Part shown: positions 1 to 8,314 of the stretch, in pieces
Layout of the letters: the number at the start of each line of letters is the position of its first letter
Position numbering within the stretch: position 1 is the stretch's first letter
DNA from: an uncultured Chlorobiota bacterium
Lineage (GTDB): Bacteria > Bacteroidota > Bacteroidia > Bacteroidales > JAADGE01
Assembly: GCA_947311255.1 (NCBI GenBank)
Contig: CAMZKL010000013.1
Span: 18,802 to 82,801 of the forward strand
Direction: 5' to 3'
DNA: 64,000 nucleotides
Made by a program: the position numbers and the translations under genes
Notes under the pieces: generated by a model
Database searches by the model: none
What the model was told of the DNA's origin: nothing
What the model saw: the letters and a program-made list of their open reading frames with translations, nothing else

Positions 1-59
1 AAAAAACATAAAGGGATTGAATGAGAAAGTGTTTAATGTTTATAATAAATGGGAGAAGG

Positions 60-1481
60 TTAATAATTTGATTGATTACTTTCTTCTCTTATTTTTTTTC
101 TTTTCCATTCTTGATAAATTTTAAAGTATTTTGCTTCAAAATCTTCTGCAGGTCCTGGTGCAGGAAGTAATAATAATGTTCCGTTTGGGTGAATTAAATA
201 ATATGTTGGAAAGGATACTACTTTGTAATTTTTTAAAACTTTGTCCGATTCTGAGCATTGTAGAATTGTCCAATTGTATTTACCTTCTTTTTTCAGTTCT
301 TTAATATAGTTTGTGTTTTTATCTGCAAAAATTGTAATAATTTCCAACATATCTTTCTTCTTTTCAAATAGTTGATTTAAAATTTCAATATCTTTTTGAC
401 AAGCATAACTGTCTTTGTTGTAGAATGATAGGTAAACAAACTTGTCTTGAAAATCGGATAAAGTAATTTTTTCATCTTCAGAATCAAACAATGAGAAATT
501 AGAAACAGGGTTTCCTAGAATTAATCTTCCGGATTTGTCTAGAAAGTTATTAATTATTGTTCTTGAAAGTTTGCTAATATCTTCTTTTTCAGCAGAATGC
601 AAAAGTTTAATAATGTTTTTTTGAAATGTATTATCTTTATAAAACTTCTTGTATAAATTTAGCAGTAAGAAGTATTCTCTAAATTTCTTATTTTTATATA
701 TTTCGTTTTTTGAAAGAAAATTCATGTAGGCTCTCCATCCATAATCGGCAGATAAAAAATGATAAAGAGTGTCTCCATTAGTTTCAAAAACAAATGTTCC
801 AAATTTTTCAGTTAGAAATTCGTTGTAAGCCGGATTTTGAGGAATGAATTTATCTTTTGAAAAGTTTTTTCTGACAATTGCTTTTTTATTTTTGTAATAT
901 GTTATGTGTCTTAAATATAAAAATTTATATTTTTTGAAGTTTATAAAAAAAGGGTCTTTAATATAAGAAGTGCTGTCGTTAATTTTTATTATTTCTTTTT
1001 CAACTAATCCAGGATTAATATGTTTTTTGTCTTTAAAAATAATTTTTAATGAATTTTTAAATAATTTATTGAAGTGTTTTATTGCTAGGGTTATGTTTTT
1101 TTCATCATTTAGTACGCGGATATAAAATTTAAATGGTTTAAAATATGGATTCATTCTGTCATATTCGCTTCTGACAGTTTTTTTTGGTAAAACAATTTTT
1201 AAATTTTTATTTGGTTCAATAATTATGTTTCCAATAAATACATCTAAATCAATAAATGCTTTTTTTGTTTTGGTTTCGGAAAGTGGAAAAGAAAAATCTC
1301 CATTTTCTTCAACATAGGTTTTTGATATAAGTTTTTTAGTTTTAGTTACATAATCACTATAAACATACATCTTTAATGTGTCGCCTGTATATGTTCCTGC
1401 GTTTCCTGAAATTGTATATTCTTGTGCAAAAATTTGGTTAAAGAAAAAAAGGAATATGATTATTGATTGAGTAGCTTTCAT
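60..1481 (-). CDS. Secreted TlpA/thioredoxin-fold protein lacking CXXC
   Basis: Predicted exported protein of 473 residues with a signal peptide at about 1-19 (ends IFAQ). Residues about 20-110 resemble the beta-rich N-terminal domain that Bacteroidota place before a TlpA-type thioredoxin domain. The C-terminal part from about 320 has the AhpC/TSA-TlpA layout (GNPVSNFSLFD, then KFVYLSFYNKDSYACQKD, then a cis-Pro motif SFPTYYLIHPNG). The usual catalytic CXXC is absent: only one Cys (about residue 360) sits at the expected place, so classical disulfide exchange is doubtful. A role in envelope redox or stress is an inference from the fold. It lies downstream of a sensor gene on the same strand, 49 bases apart. 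The start is supported by the signal peptide. Confidence 0.75.
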   Translation of the reverse strand: MKATQSIIIFLFFFNQIFAQEYTISGNAGTYTGDTLKMYVYSDYVTKTKKLISKTYVEENGDFSFPLSETKTKKAFIDLDVFIGNIIIEPNKNLKIVLPKKTVRSEYDRMNPYFKPFKFYIRVLNDEKNITLAIKHFNKLFKNSLKIIFKDKKHINPGLVEKEIIKINDSTSYIKDPFFINFKKYKFLYLRHITYYKNKKAIVRKNFSKDKFIPQNPAYNEFLTEKFGTFVFETNGDTLYHFLSADYGWRAYMNFLSKNEIYKNKKFREYFLLLNLYKKFYKDNTFQKNIIKLLHSAEKEDISKLSRTIINNFLDKSGRLILGNPVSNFSLFDSEDEKITLSDFQDKFVYLSFYNKDSYACQKDIEILNQLFEKKKDMLEIITIFADKNTNYIKELKKEGKYNWTILQCSESDKVLKNYKVVSFPTYYLIHPNGTLLLLPAPGPAEDFEAKYFKIYQEWKRKKIREESNQSNY

Positions 1482-1530
1482 TATGATTAGGGTTGTTTTT
1501 TTAGACTAAAACGTATTTTGTTATTGTTAA

Positions 1531-3036
1531 TTATTTGTTTTTATAGGAAATTAGTTCTTTTTGTAAAAGTTTTTGTTTAGTGATATCAATTCCAATATTA
1601 ATAATTTTTTCTGGCTTTCCATTAGAATCAAGTATAGGAGTAAATGTTTCAAAAAGCCACATTTCTTTATTTTTGTTTTTAATATAATATTCTTTTGTTC
1701 TAGATTTGCCATTTCTAAGGTCTTCCCAAAATTCTTTAAACCATTCCGGATTTTCTTTTGCTTCTGGCAAAAAGTCAAAATGTGTTTTTCCTATCCAGTC
1801 TTCTTTTTTTAAATTAAAAATGTCAATATTTTTTTGGTTTATGTTTGTAATTCTACCTTCCATGTCATAAAAAACTACTGATGCAACAGAAACAAGAGCT
1901 TTCATAATTCCAGTGCTTTCAGCTGCTTGTTTTGAAATTTCATCTCGTGTATCTTGTAGTTCTTTAATTTTTAATTGCATTTCTTTTTCTTTTTCAGAAA
2001 GTTTTTCTGCTTGTTTTTTGAAATTCTCATACAAAAATTTTGTGTTTTGTTCAATTTGTATGGAAGAAATTTCTGCTGCAATTCTTTCTCCTATATTTTT
2101 TAAGAAGTTTATTTTGAACTCTGAGATGGTTTTTAATGAAGCAATTTCAATTACTCCAAATATATTTTTTTCAAATAGCAAAGGTATTAAAACTAATGAT
2201 TTTGGAGTGTCTTCACCAAGTCCCGAGCCAATAAATGTGTATCCTTCCGGTAAGTCTTCAATTTTTATTGTCTTTTTTTCTTTTGCACATTTACCAACTA
2301 AGCCTTCTCCTATTTCAATTTCTGCATCTAATTTTTTCTTTTTATCGTAGGCATAAGTTGCTTCAAGAATTAGATTTTCTTTTTCATTTTTTTTGTGTAG
2401 TATAAATATTCCACCTTGTTCAACTTCAATATATTTTACAAGTTTTTTAATAATGGATTCAGACATTTCTACTGTGTTTTTAAAGTCTTGTTGAAGAAGT
2501 TTTGTTAAATCTGATATCCCATTTTGAAACCATTGGATTTTAGTATTTTCTTTCAGGCTGTATTTTTTTTCTTTTTCTGCGGTAATTAAATTGTCGCTGA
2601 TTTCTGTTAATGTTTTTCCAATAGTTAAATTTTTACCTGCTTTTAAATTGAAATTTTGAATATCTCCAGATTTTATTTTTATTGCAAAGTCGGAAATCAT
2701 ATTTAATGACTTGTTCAATTCAGATAATCCTTTTGCTATGTCTTCAAATTCATCTTTTCTGTTTAAACTGAGGTTTTGATTGGCATCGGTTTTTCCTAAA
2801 TTCATTTTTTGAATGTAGTTTTTTATTTCTGAAATTGGGGATGCTATATTGCGTGTAATTAGGAAAATAAGAAAGATGATAAGAAATATAATACTTGTTG
2901 CTGTAATAGTTGCAAGTATGCTGTTTTCTTGTATGAAAGTAAGAAATGTTTTTAAAGGAATTATTAATAATAAGCCTACAATAAAAATTATTAGCGGAAG
3001 AAATATTGATAAATATATTTTAAATTTTAGTTTCAT
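1531..3036 (-). CDS. Membrane sensor protein, HAMP-GAF-PAS, no output domain
   Basis: 501 residues. Two hydrophobic segments (about 7-29 and 40-60) flank a very short non-cytoplasmic loop. A HAMP-like linker (ISEIKNYIQKMN) follows, then a GAF domain at about 190-320, a Lys/Glu-rich coiled coil at about 325-370 and a PAS domain at about 375-490 ending in the typical NIGIDITKQK. Such modules detect small ligands or redox state and pass the signal through the coiled coil. No histidine-kinase, GGDEF, cyclase or methyl-accepting domain follows, since the frame stops right after the PAS domain. It may therefore partner with a separate kinase, or be a truncated kinase. No loose kinase fragment is visible downstream. 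Start chosen at the ATG before the first membrane segment. Confidence 0.8.
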   Translation of the reverse strand: MKLKFKIYLSIFLPLIIFIVGLLLIIPLKTFLTFIQENSILATITATSIIFLIIFLIFLITRNIASPISEIKNYIQKMNLGKTDANQNLSLNRKDEFEDIAKGLSELNKSLNMISDFAIKIKSGDIQNFNLKAGKNLTIGKTLTEISDNLITAEKEKKYSLKENTKIQWFQNGISDLTKLLQQDFKNTVEMSESIIKKLVKYIEVEQGGIFILHKKNEKENLILEATYAYDKKKKLDAEIEIGEGLVGKCAKEKKTIKIEDLPEGYTFIGSGLGEDTPKSLVLIPLLFEKNIFGVIEIASLKTISEFKINFLKNIGERIAAEISSIQIEQNTKFLYENFKKQAEKLSEKEKEMQLKIKELQDTRDEISKQAAESTGIMKALVSVASVVFYDMEGRITNINQKNIDIFNLKKEDWIGKTHFDFLPEAKENPEWFKEFWEDLRNGKSRTKEYYIKNKNKEMWLFETFTPILDSNGKPEKIINIGIDITKQKLLQKELISYKNK

Positions 3037-3058
3037 TATTTAAATTTGATTTTCAGAG

Positions 3059-3066
3059 CAAAGATA
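3059..3066 (-). promoter_or_regulatory. Candidate Bacteroidota -7 element for the HAMP-GAF-PAS gene
   Basis: On the minus strand this reads TATCTTTG, matching TAnnTTTG, and would start transcription about 15 bases before the ATG at 3036. No convincing -33 TTTG is seen at the right spacing. Confidence 0.45.
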
Positions 3067-3081
3067 AATATTTTTAGTTAT

Positions 3082-3756
3082 TTAACTTTTGCTTCCATTA
3101 ACAATTATTACAATTTCACCTTTAATTGTATTGTTTTCATAATAATTAATTACATCGTTAATTTTTCCTCTTTTTGTTTCTTCGTACATTTTTGTTAATT
3201 CTCTAGAAACTGAGATTTCCCTGTCTTGTCCTAAAAATTCAGATATTTGTTTTAAAGATTTTAATAATCTGTGAGGAGATTCATAAAAAATTATTGTTCT
3301 TTTTTCTTGTGCTAGTTCTTTAAATCTTTTAACTCTGCCTTTTTTTTGAGGAAGAAATCCTTCAAAACAAAATTTTTCAGTAGGAAAACCTGAATTTATT
3401 AGTGCGGGAATAAATGCAACTGCACCAGGTAATGTTTCAATTTTAATTTCGTTTTTTATACATTCTCTAACTATTAAAAATCCGGGGTCTGAAATCCCGG
3501 GTGTTCCTGCATCAGTAACTAATGCAATTTTATTTCCGGATTTTAATTTGTCAATAATAATGTTTAATTTTTTATGTTCATTAAATTTGTGATAAGGATA
3601 TAGTTTGTTTTCAATATTGTAATGATTTAGTAAAATTGATGTTTTTCTTGTGTCTTCTGCTAATATTAAATCTACTTCTTTTAAAACATCAACTGCTCTG
3701 AAAGTTATATCTTTTAGGTTTCCAATTGGGGTGGGTACTATGATAAGTTTTGACAT
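3082..3756 (-). CDS. rsmI: 16S rRNA (cytidine1402-2'-O)-methyltransferase
   Basis: 224-residue SAM-dependent methyltransferase of the tetrapyrrole-methylase fold that 2'-O-methylates C1402 in the decoding centre of 16S rRNA. Family motifs are clear: the N-terminal IVPTPIGNLKDITFRA, LAEDTRKT, the glycine loop LVTDAGTPGISDPG, then LPGAVAFIPAL and FYESPHRL. The length is near the short Bacteroidota form. The gene starts 13 bases after the last codon of the interrupted sigma gene and has no obvious promoter of its own, so it is probably co-transcribed with it. Confidence 0.95.
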   Translation of the reverse strand: MSKLIIVPTPIGNLKDITFRAVDVLKEVDLILAEDTRKTSILLNHYNIENKLYPYHKFNEHKKLNIIIDKLKSGNKIALVTDAGTPGISDPGFLIVRECIKNEIKIETLPGAVAFIPALINSGFPTEKFCFEGFLPQKKGRVKRFKELAQEKRTIIFYESPHRLLKSLKQISEFLGQDREISVSRELTKMYEETKRGKINDVINYYENNTIKGEIVIIVNGSKS

Positions 3757-3769
3757 TGAAATTTTTATT

Positions 3770-4624
3770 CTATAAATATTTTTTTAGTAAGTTGCTCTTC
3801 CTTTTTAAGATTTTTAATGTTCTAATTTTAAGTTGCCTAACTCGCTCTCTTGTTATGCCGAATTGTATTCCAATTTCTTCAAGAGTGAGAGGGGTTTTCA
3901 TTTCTAAGCCGAAATATTGTTTTATAATTTCTTATTCTCTGAAAGGTATAGTTGCCAATACTCTTTTTAATTCTATTGTTAATGATTGTTTTAGAAGATT
4001 GTTTTCAGGAGATTCAGAATTTTTATTAATAATTATGCTATATAAATTCATATTTTCATCAGCGGAAATAGGATTGTCCATTGATAAATTTTTTTCATTG
4101 AAAGTTATTGCTTTTTTTACGTCTTTTGGTGCAATTTCAAGCTCTTCTGCAATTTCTTTTATTGTAGGCTCTCTGTGGTATTGTTGAAGAAGTTTATAAA
4201 ATGTTTTGTTAACTTTGTTTGCAGTTGTGATTTTATTTAATGGTAATCTTATAATTCTTGAATGTTCAGCTAATGCTTGAAGAATTGATTGTCTAATCCA
4301 CCATACTGCATAGGAAATAAACTTGAACCCTTTTGTTTGGTCAAACCTATAGGCTGCTTTTATTAATCCGATATTTCCTTCGTTTATTAAATCCGAAAGA
4401 GTTAATCCTTGATTTTGGTATTGTTTGGCTACTGAAACAACAAATCTTAAATTTGCTGTTACTAGTTTGTTAAGAGCATTTAGGTCTCCTTTTTTTATTT
4501 TATAAGATAATTTAGCCTCTTCTTCAGAATCAATTAAATCATATTTGCTAATTTCTTGCAGATATTTATCGAGAGATAAAGATTCTCTGGTCGTAATTTG
4601 CTTTGTGGTTTTTAATTGTTTCAT
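3770..4624 (-). pseudogene. rpoD: RpoD-like sigma-70 factor cut before region 4 by in-frame TAA
   Basis: The frame from the ATG at 4624 to the TAG at 3770 encodes a Bacteroidota RpoD-like factor of the usual size (285 codons including both stops). Codon 231 (3932-3934) is TAA. The part before it has regions 1.2-3: ESLSLDKYLQEI, ANLRFVVSVAKQYQNQG, INEGNIGLIKAAYRFD, FKFISYAVWWIRQSIL. In the same frame after the stop come 53 codons of region 4 (EIIKQYFGLEMK, LTLEEIGIQFGITRERVRQL, LLKKYL). The TAA sits where homologues have Lys or Arg, so one base change (AAA to TAA) explains it. Without region 4 the -35 contact is lost. Several normally invariant positions differ, which suggests a diverging paralogue, but a sequencing error or recoding cannot be excluded. 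The longer upstream start sometimes possible at 4669 is not supported by homology. Confidence 0.85.
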
Positions 4625-4658
4625 TATTAGTCTATTACATTTAAATCGTATTCTGTAA

Positions 4659-7244
4659 TTAAAATCCAATATTATTTGATAAGCCTAATGCTTTGTTTAC
4701 TTCAATATTTAAAACATCTTCTTTTGTTAATGTATTTATTGATTTTTTTGTTCTTTCTCTTGCAGGAACTGATGCTAGTCTTAAATTCTGATTTTTTGTT
4801 GCTTCCGCAGAAATTTTACGAATTGTTCTTGCATTGCCAAAATATTTATCTCTTCTGTTGTAAAGTTTTGTTATATATTGTCTTAAGTGTTTTTCTGCTC
4901 CAATATTTGGTGTTAGTTCTTCTTCTTTAAGCATTTGAACACAAATTTCATATAATGTTTCCGGTTTATAATCATTGAAAATTAATGTTTTGTCAAATCT
5001 TGATTTTAACCCGGGATTCATTTTAAGGAAAGTTTCCATATTCTCAGGATAACCGGCAACAATTACGGCAAATTTTCCTCTTTGATCTTCCATGTTTTTT
5101 AATATAACTTCAATTGCTTCGTTTCCGTAATTGTATTGTCCGCCTCCTGCCAAAGCATATGCCTCATCTATAAAAAGAACACCTCCTTGTGCTTCGTCAA
5201 TTTTTTCTTTAGTTTTTATTGCTGTTTGCCCAACATATCCTGCAACTAAACCTTCTTTCCCTGTTTCAACAATATGGCCTCTCTCTAATAGCCCTAATGC
5301 TTTATATATTTTTCCGAAAATTCTTGCAAGAGTCGTTTTTCCAGTTCCCGGATTTCCACTAAAAATAGCATGCAAAGAGAATCTGTTTAAAACGTCCTTA
5401 CCTGTTTCTTTGTAGAATCTTACTAACTTAATAAGTTCGTGAACTTCGTTTTTAATTTCGTTCATTCCTACCAAAGAGTTCATTTCATCAAGAGCTTCTT
5501 TTAATAAGTCTTCATCAACAGGAATTTTAATTTTACTTTTAGATTTTACATTTTCTATTCTGTTAATATCTTCTGAAGTTATTATTGAAAGTTCGTCTTC
5601 TGTAAGTTTGTCAATGTCAGGATTTTGCATTATTCTTAGCCCCATATTCATCTTTCCTTCATCTATTAATGAATAAGCAAAACGAGCATTTCCGAATGTG
5701 TGGTCTCTGTTTCTGTATGATTCTGTAAGTATTTTTTTTAATAAGTCTGAAGAATCTTCTGTAAGTTTTACATTCCTTTTGTTTGCTGCATAATGTGCAA
5801 TTTCATGTAATTCGTCAGGAGTATAATCCTCAAAATGAAAAAAGTATTTTATTCTAGATTTTAGTCCGGGATTAGAGTTAATCATAAACATAGTTTCTTT
5901 TGGATAACCAGCCATCATTATAGCAATATCTTTTTCTCCATCGCTCATTTCTTTTACTAAAACTTCAATAACTTCTTTCCCAAAATCTTTTTTGTCTTCC
6001 TTAGAGCGAACAAGCATATAGGCTTCATCAATAAATAAAATACCACCTCTTGCTTCTTTAATTGCGTCTTTAACTTTTGGTGCAGTTTGTCCAATAAATT
6101 CTCCAACTAGTTCAGCTCTGTCAACCTCATGAACATGACCTTTTGAGAGTAATCCTTTTTTCTTATAAATTTTTCCTAGTAACTTTACAACTGTTGTTTT
6201 TCCAGTTCCCGGATTTCCTGTAAATACACTGTGTAATGTAATTTCTTCGGTATCATTAAAACCTCTTTCTCTTCTTAGTTTTAAGAAGTCAATATAAGTA
6301 ATATGGTCTTTAACTTTTTGTTTAATTGTGTTAAGTCCAATAAGACTGTTTAGCTTATTTAGAAGGTCTTCTAGTGTTTGATTGTCTTTTTCAACAAATT
6401 CATCTGTTTTATTTCTTGATGCTTTTGAAACGTTTAATTCGCCTTCTACTTCATTTTTTCCCAGTGTAAATGAAACTGATGCTAAGAGTGTATCCATAAA
6501 TACAATCTCAACAGAATATTTGTTGTCTTTCCAAGAGCCTGGTGTAGTATTTCCCCATCCTCTTTCAAATGTTAAAGTCTCGTCTTTTGTCCCGTTTTCA
6601 ACAAGTTTTAGGGTGTCAACTTTTGCTTTGTATTGTCCGGCATCATCATAAAAATTTATAAAAAATTCAAAGTTATATTCTTTGTTGGTTTTGTTTCTTA
6701 TTGAAAGCTCAACCCAAACATATCTTGTTTTTGATTTATTGAATTTTTTTAAATACTTTCTATTTTTTTGTCCCCAACCGTCAAAACCTCCTTCATATAA
6801 TTTAACTGAAACTAAATCGAAATATGGGTTTTCTTCTTGTGTAACAAGTCCAATATCATAAATGTAAAATTCTTGTTCTCCAATTATTTTATCATCAATA
6901 TATGCTTCACAAACATAAGTTCCAGCTTTCCAATATTCTCCTTTGTTTTCAACTCCCCAACTTTCATATACATATACAATATTATCGGTCTTTTTTACTT
7001 TTACATTTTTATGTAAATCACAAATCTTTTTTCTTTTTTGTTCAGTTACTTTAAAAGCTTTAATTGTAATTTTTGCTTCCCAGTCTTTATTGTCAAATTC
7101 TTTGTTATAAAAAGAAAGCTCAGTTCTGAGATAAGAGATTTCTGATTTATCAAAAACTCTACGGTATTTTTTAGTAGAATCAATCATCCATTCAGATGAT
7201 GAATATATTTTTAGCGATCTAAATTTTAGGTTTTTTTCTGACAT
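4659..7244 (-). CDS. Tandem AAA+ ATPase with N-terminal beta-rich domains (CbbX/SpoVK-like)
   Basis: 861 residues. The N-terminal third (about 1-270) is Trp/Tyr-rich and beta-stranded, in what look like two related modules (WGVENKGEYWKAGTY and GWGNTTPGSWKDNKY occur at equivalent points). Two CbbX/SpoVK-type AAA+ modules follow, each with Walker A GNPGTGKTT (about residues 342 and 629), Walker B FIDEAY, an AGYP sensor-1 segment and an arginine-finger stretch NPGLKSR. Such proteins remodel protein complexes, and the N-terminal part probably recognises the client. The client is unknown. The start is the ATG at 7244. The in-frame TTG at 7265 overlaps a TAGATTTG promoter-like box (7270-7263) and is less likely. 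The interrupted sigma gene follows 34 bases downstream on the same strand. Confidence 0.85.
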   Translation of the reverse strand: MSEKNLKFRSLKIYSSSEWMIDSTKKYRRVFDKSEISYLRTELSFYNKEFDNKDWEAKITIKAFKVTEQKRKKICDLHKNVKVKKTDNIVYVYESWGVENKGEYWKAGTYVCEAYIDDKIIGEQEFYIYDIGLVTQEENPYFDLVSVKLYEGGFDGWGQKNRKYLKKFNKSKTRYVWVELSIRNKTNKEYNFEFFINFYDDAGQYKAKVDTLKLVENGTKDETLTFERGWGNTTPGSWKDNKYSVEIVFMDTLLASVSFTLGKNEVEGELNVSKASRNKTDEFVEKDNQTLEDLLNKLNSLIGLNTIKQKVKDHITYIDFLKLRRERGFNDTEEITLHSVFTGNPGTGKTTVVKLLGKIYKKKGLLSKGHVHEVDRAELVGEFIGQTAPKVKDAIKEARGGILFIDEAYMLVRSKEDKKDFGKEVIEVLVKEMSDGEKDIAIMMAGYPKETMFMINSNPGLKSRIKYFFHFEDYTPDELHEIAHYAANKRNVKLTEDSSDLLKKILTESYRNRDHTFGNARFAYSLIDEGKMNMGLRIMQNPDIDKLTEDELSIITSEDINRIENVKSKSKIKIPVDEDLLKEALDEMNSLVGMNEIKNEVHELIKLVRFYKETGKDVLNRFSLHAIFSGNPGTGKTTLARIFGKIYKALGLLERGHIVETGKEGLVAGYVGQTAIKTKEKIDEAQGGVLFIDEAYALAGGGQYNYGNEAIEVILKNMEDQRGKFAVIVAGYPENMETFLKMNPGLKSRFDKTLIFNDYKPETLYEICVQMLKEEELTPNIGAEKHLRQYITKLYNRRDKYFGNARTIRKISAEATKNQNLRLASVPARERTKKSINTLTKEDVLNIEVNKALGLSNNIGF

Positions 7245-7355
7245 AGTATTATTTATTCTTGACAAATCTAATTAGAAAATTAATTTAAAAAAAGTTTAAA
7301 ACATTGTTAAACAAATTTTATTTAAAAAACTTACTATTTATAAAAAGATATTTTG

Positions 7356-7363
7356 TAATTTTG
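7356..7363 (+). promoter_or_regulatory. Candidate -7 element for cheR
   Basis: TAATTTTG fits TAnnTTTG and lies 11 bases before the cheR ATG. This would give a very short leader. No clear -33 element. Confidence 0.45.
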
Positions 7364-7374
7364 AAACCCAAATT

Positions 7375-8196
7375 ATGACAAATTTAGACCCAAAAGACGT
7401 TCAACTGTTTATTGAAGCAGTTAAGGAGAATTCGAACTATGATTTTAGCGGATATTCGATTAAATCATTTACACGAAGAGTTCAAAAAATACTTTCAGAC
7501 CAAAAAACTGATATTTCTAACCTAATTAATAAAATTTTTGAAAATGATGAGTTTTTGGAACAAATTGTTAAAGACATAACTGTAAATACTACTGAGATTT
7601 TTAGAGATCCTAGTTTATGGACAATAATTAATAAAGAAATATTGCCTTCTCTAAAAGAAAAAGATGGAATAAATGTTTGGCATGCAGGAGCTTCAACCGG
7701 ACAAGAGGTATATACAATGCTTTGTTTACTTAAAATTCATAAAATGTTTGATAAAGCAAAGGTTTATGCTTCGGATATTAATACTGATGTTTTAGAAGTT
7801 GCTGAATCTGGCAAGTATAAATATAGGGAGATTGATGAATATATTAATAATTTTAATGAAACTTTTGAAAACTCAGGAGATTATGATATAAATGACTTTT
7901 TTAAAATTTCAAGGAATAGAAATTTAATTAAAGTTAAATCTATTTTATTAGGAAAAGCTCAATACAAAAAACATGATTTAACAACCTTAACAAATCCTTT
8001 TGCAATTAAGTATAACTTAATTTTCTGTCGGAATGTTTTAATATATTTTAATCACAATCTTCAAAATAATATATTTAAAATGTTTCATGATTCTTTATCC
8101 GATGGAGGGGCCTTAATTGTGGGTAAACACGAAGGTATTCTTGGAGATATTGCAAGTAAATTTGAAAAAAAAGGAACTATTTATATTAAAAAATAA
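7375..8196 (+). CDS. cheR: CheR-type protein-glutamate O-methyltransferase
   Basis: 273 residues with the CheR layout: a short N-terminal helical domain (1-70), then NTTEIFRDPSLW, the SAM loop HAGASTGQEVYTML at about 103-116, the acidic ribose-binding segment YASDINTDVL, and the post-I motif FCRNVLIYF at about 217-225. CheR enzymes methylate Glu side chains of chemoreceptors or receptor-like coiled coils using SAM. No cheB or methyl-accepting receptor is in the window. The HAMP-GAF-PAS protein at 1531 has a coiled coil, but no evidence links the two. In non-motile Bacteroidota, CheR homologues often act in sensory rather than motility systems. It stands alone and divergent from the AAA+ gene. 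Confidence 0.9.
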   Translation: MTNLDPKDVQLFIEAVKENSNYDFSGYSIKSFTRRVQKILSDQKTDISNLINKIFENDEFLEQIVKDITVNTTEIFRDPSLWTIINKEILPSLKEKDGINVWHAGASTGQEVYTMLCLLKIHKMFDKAKVYASDINTDVLEVAESGKYKYREIDEYINNFNETFENSGDYDINDFFKISRNRNLIKVKSILLGKAQYKKHDLTTLTNPFAIKYNLIFCRNVLIYFNHNLQNNIFKMFHDSLSDGGALIVGKHEGILGDIASKFEKKGTIYIKK

Positions 8197-8230
8197 GTAG
8201 ATAAACTTAAGTTCAGATAATTTGAAGAAA

Positions 8231-8292
8231 GTAAATTTATATTTTTATTTTTCAAGACAATTTATGAAATTTTACAAAGTATGAGTTTATCC
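8231..8292 (+). repeat. Deleted 62-bp derivative of the MITE-like repeat (copy D)
   Basis: Read on the minus strand, this segment starts with the same end as copies A and B (GATAAACTCATACTTTGT) and passes directly into the opposite end of the element (CATAAATTGTCTTGAAAAAT). The middle, including the central palindrome, is missing. It lies between cheR and the sirtuin gene. Confidence 0.6.
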
Positions 8293-8314
8293 GAATGATT
8301 GGAAACCTTAGTAT

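Noticed and set aside
1..121. Open plus-strand frame at the window start (second frame) ending at 121
   Set aside because: Only 40 codons, overlapping the end of the leftward TlpA-like gene, with no recognisable motif. It may be the end of a gene from outside, but there is too little to support it.
3932..4669. Sigma factor as a complete 245-residue protein starting at 4669
   Set aside because: The N-terminal extension has no homology, and region 4 continues in frame after the TAA, so the ATG at 4624 and an interrupted gene describe the data better.
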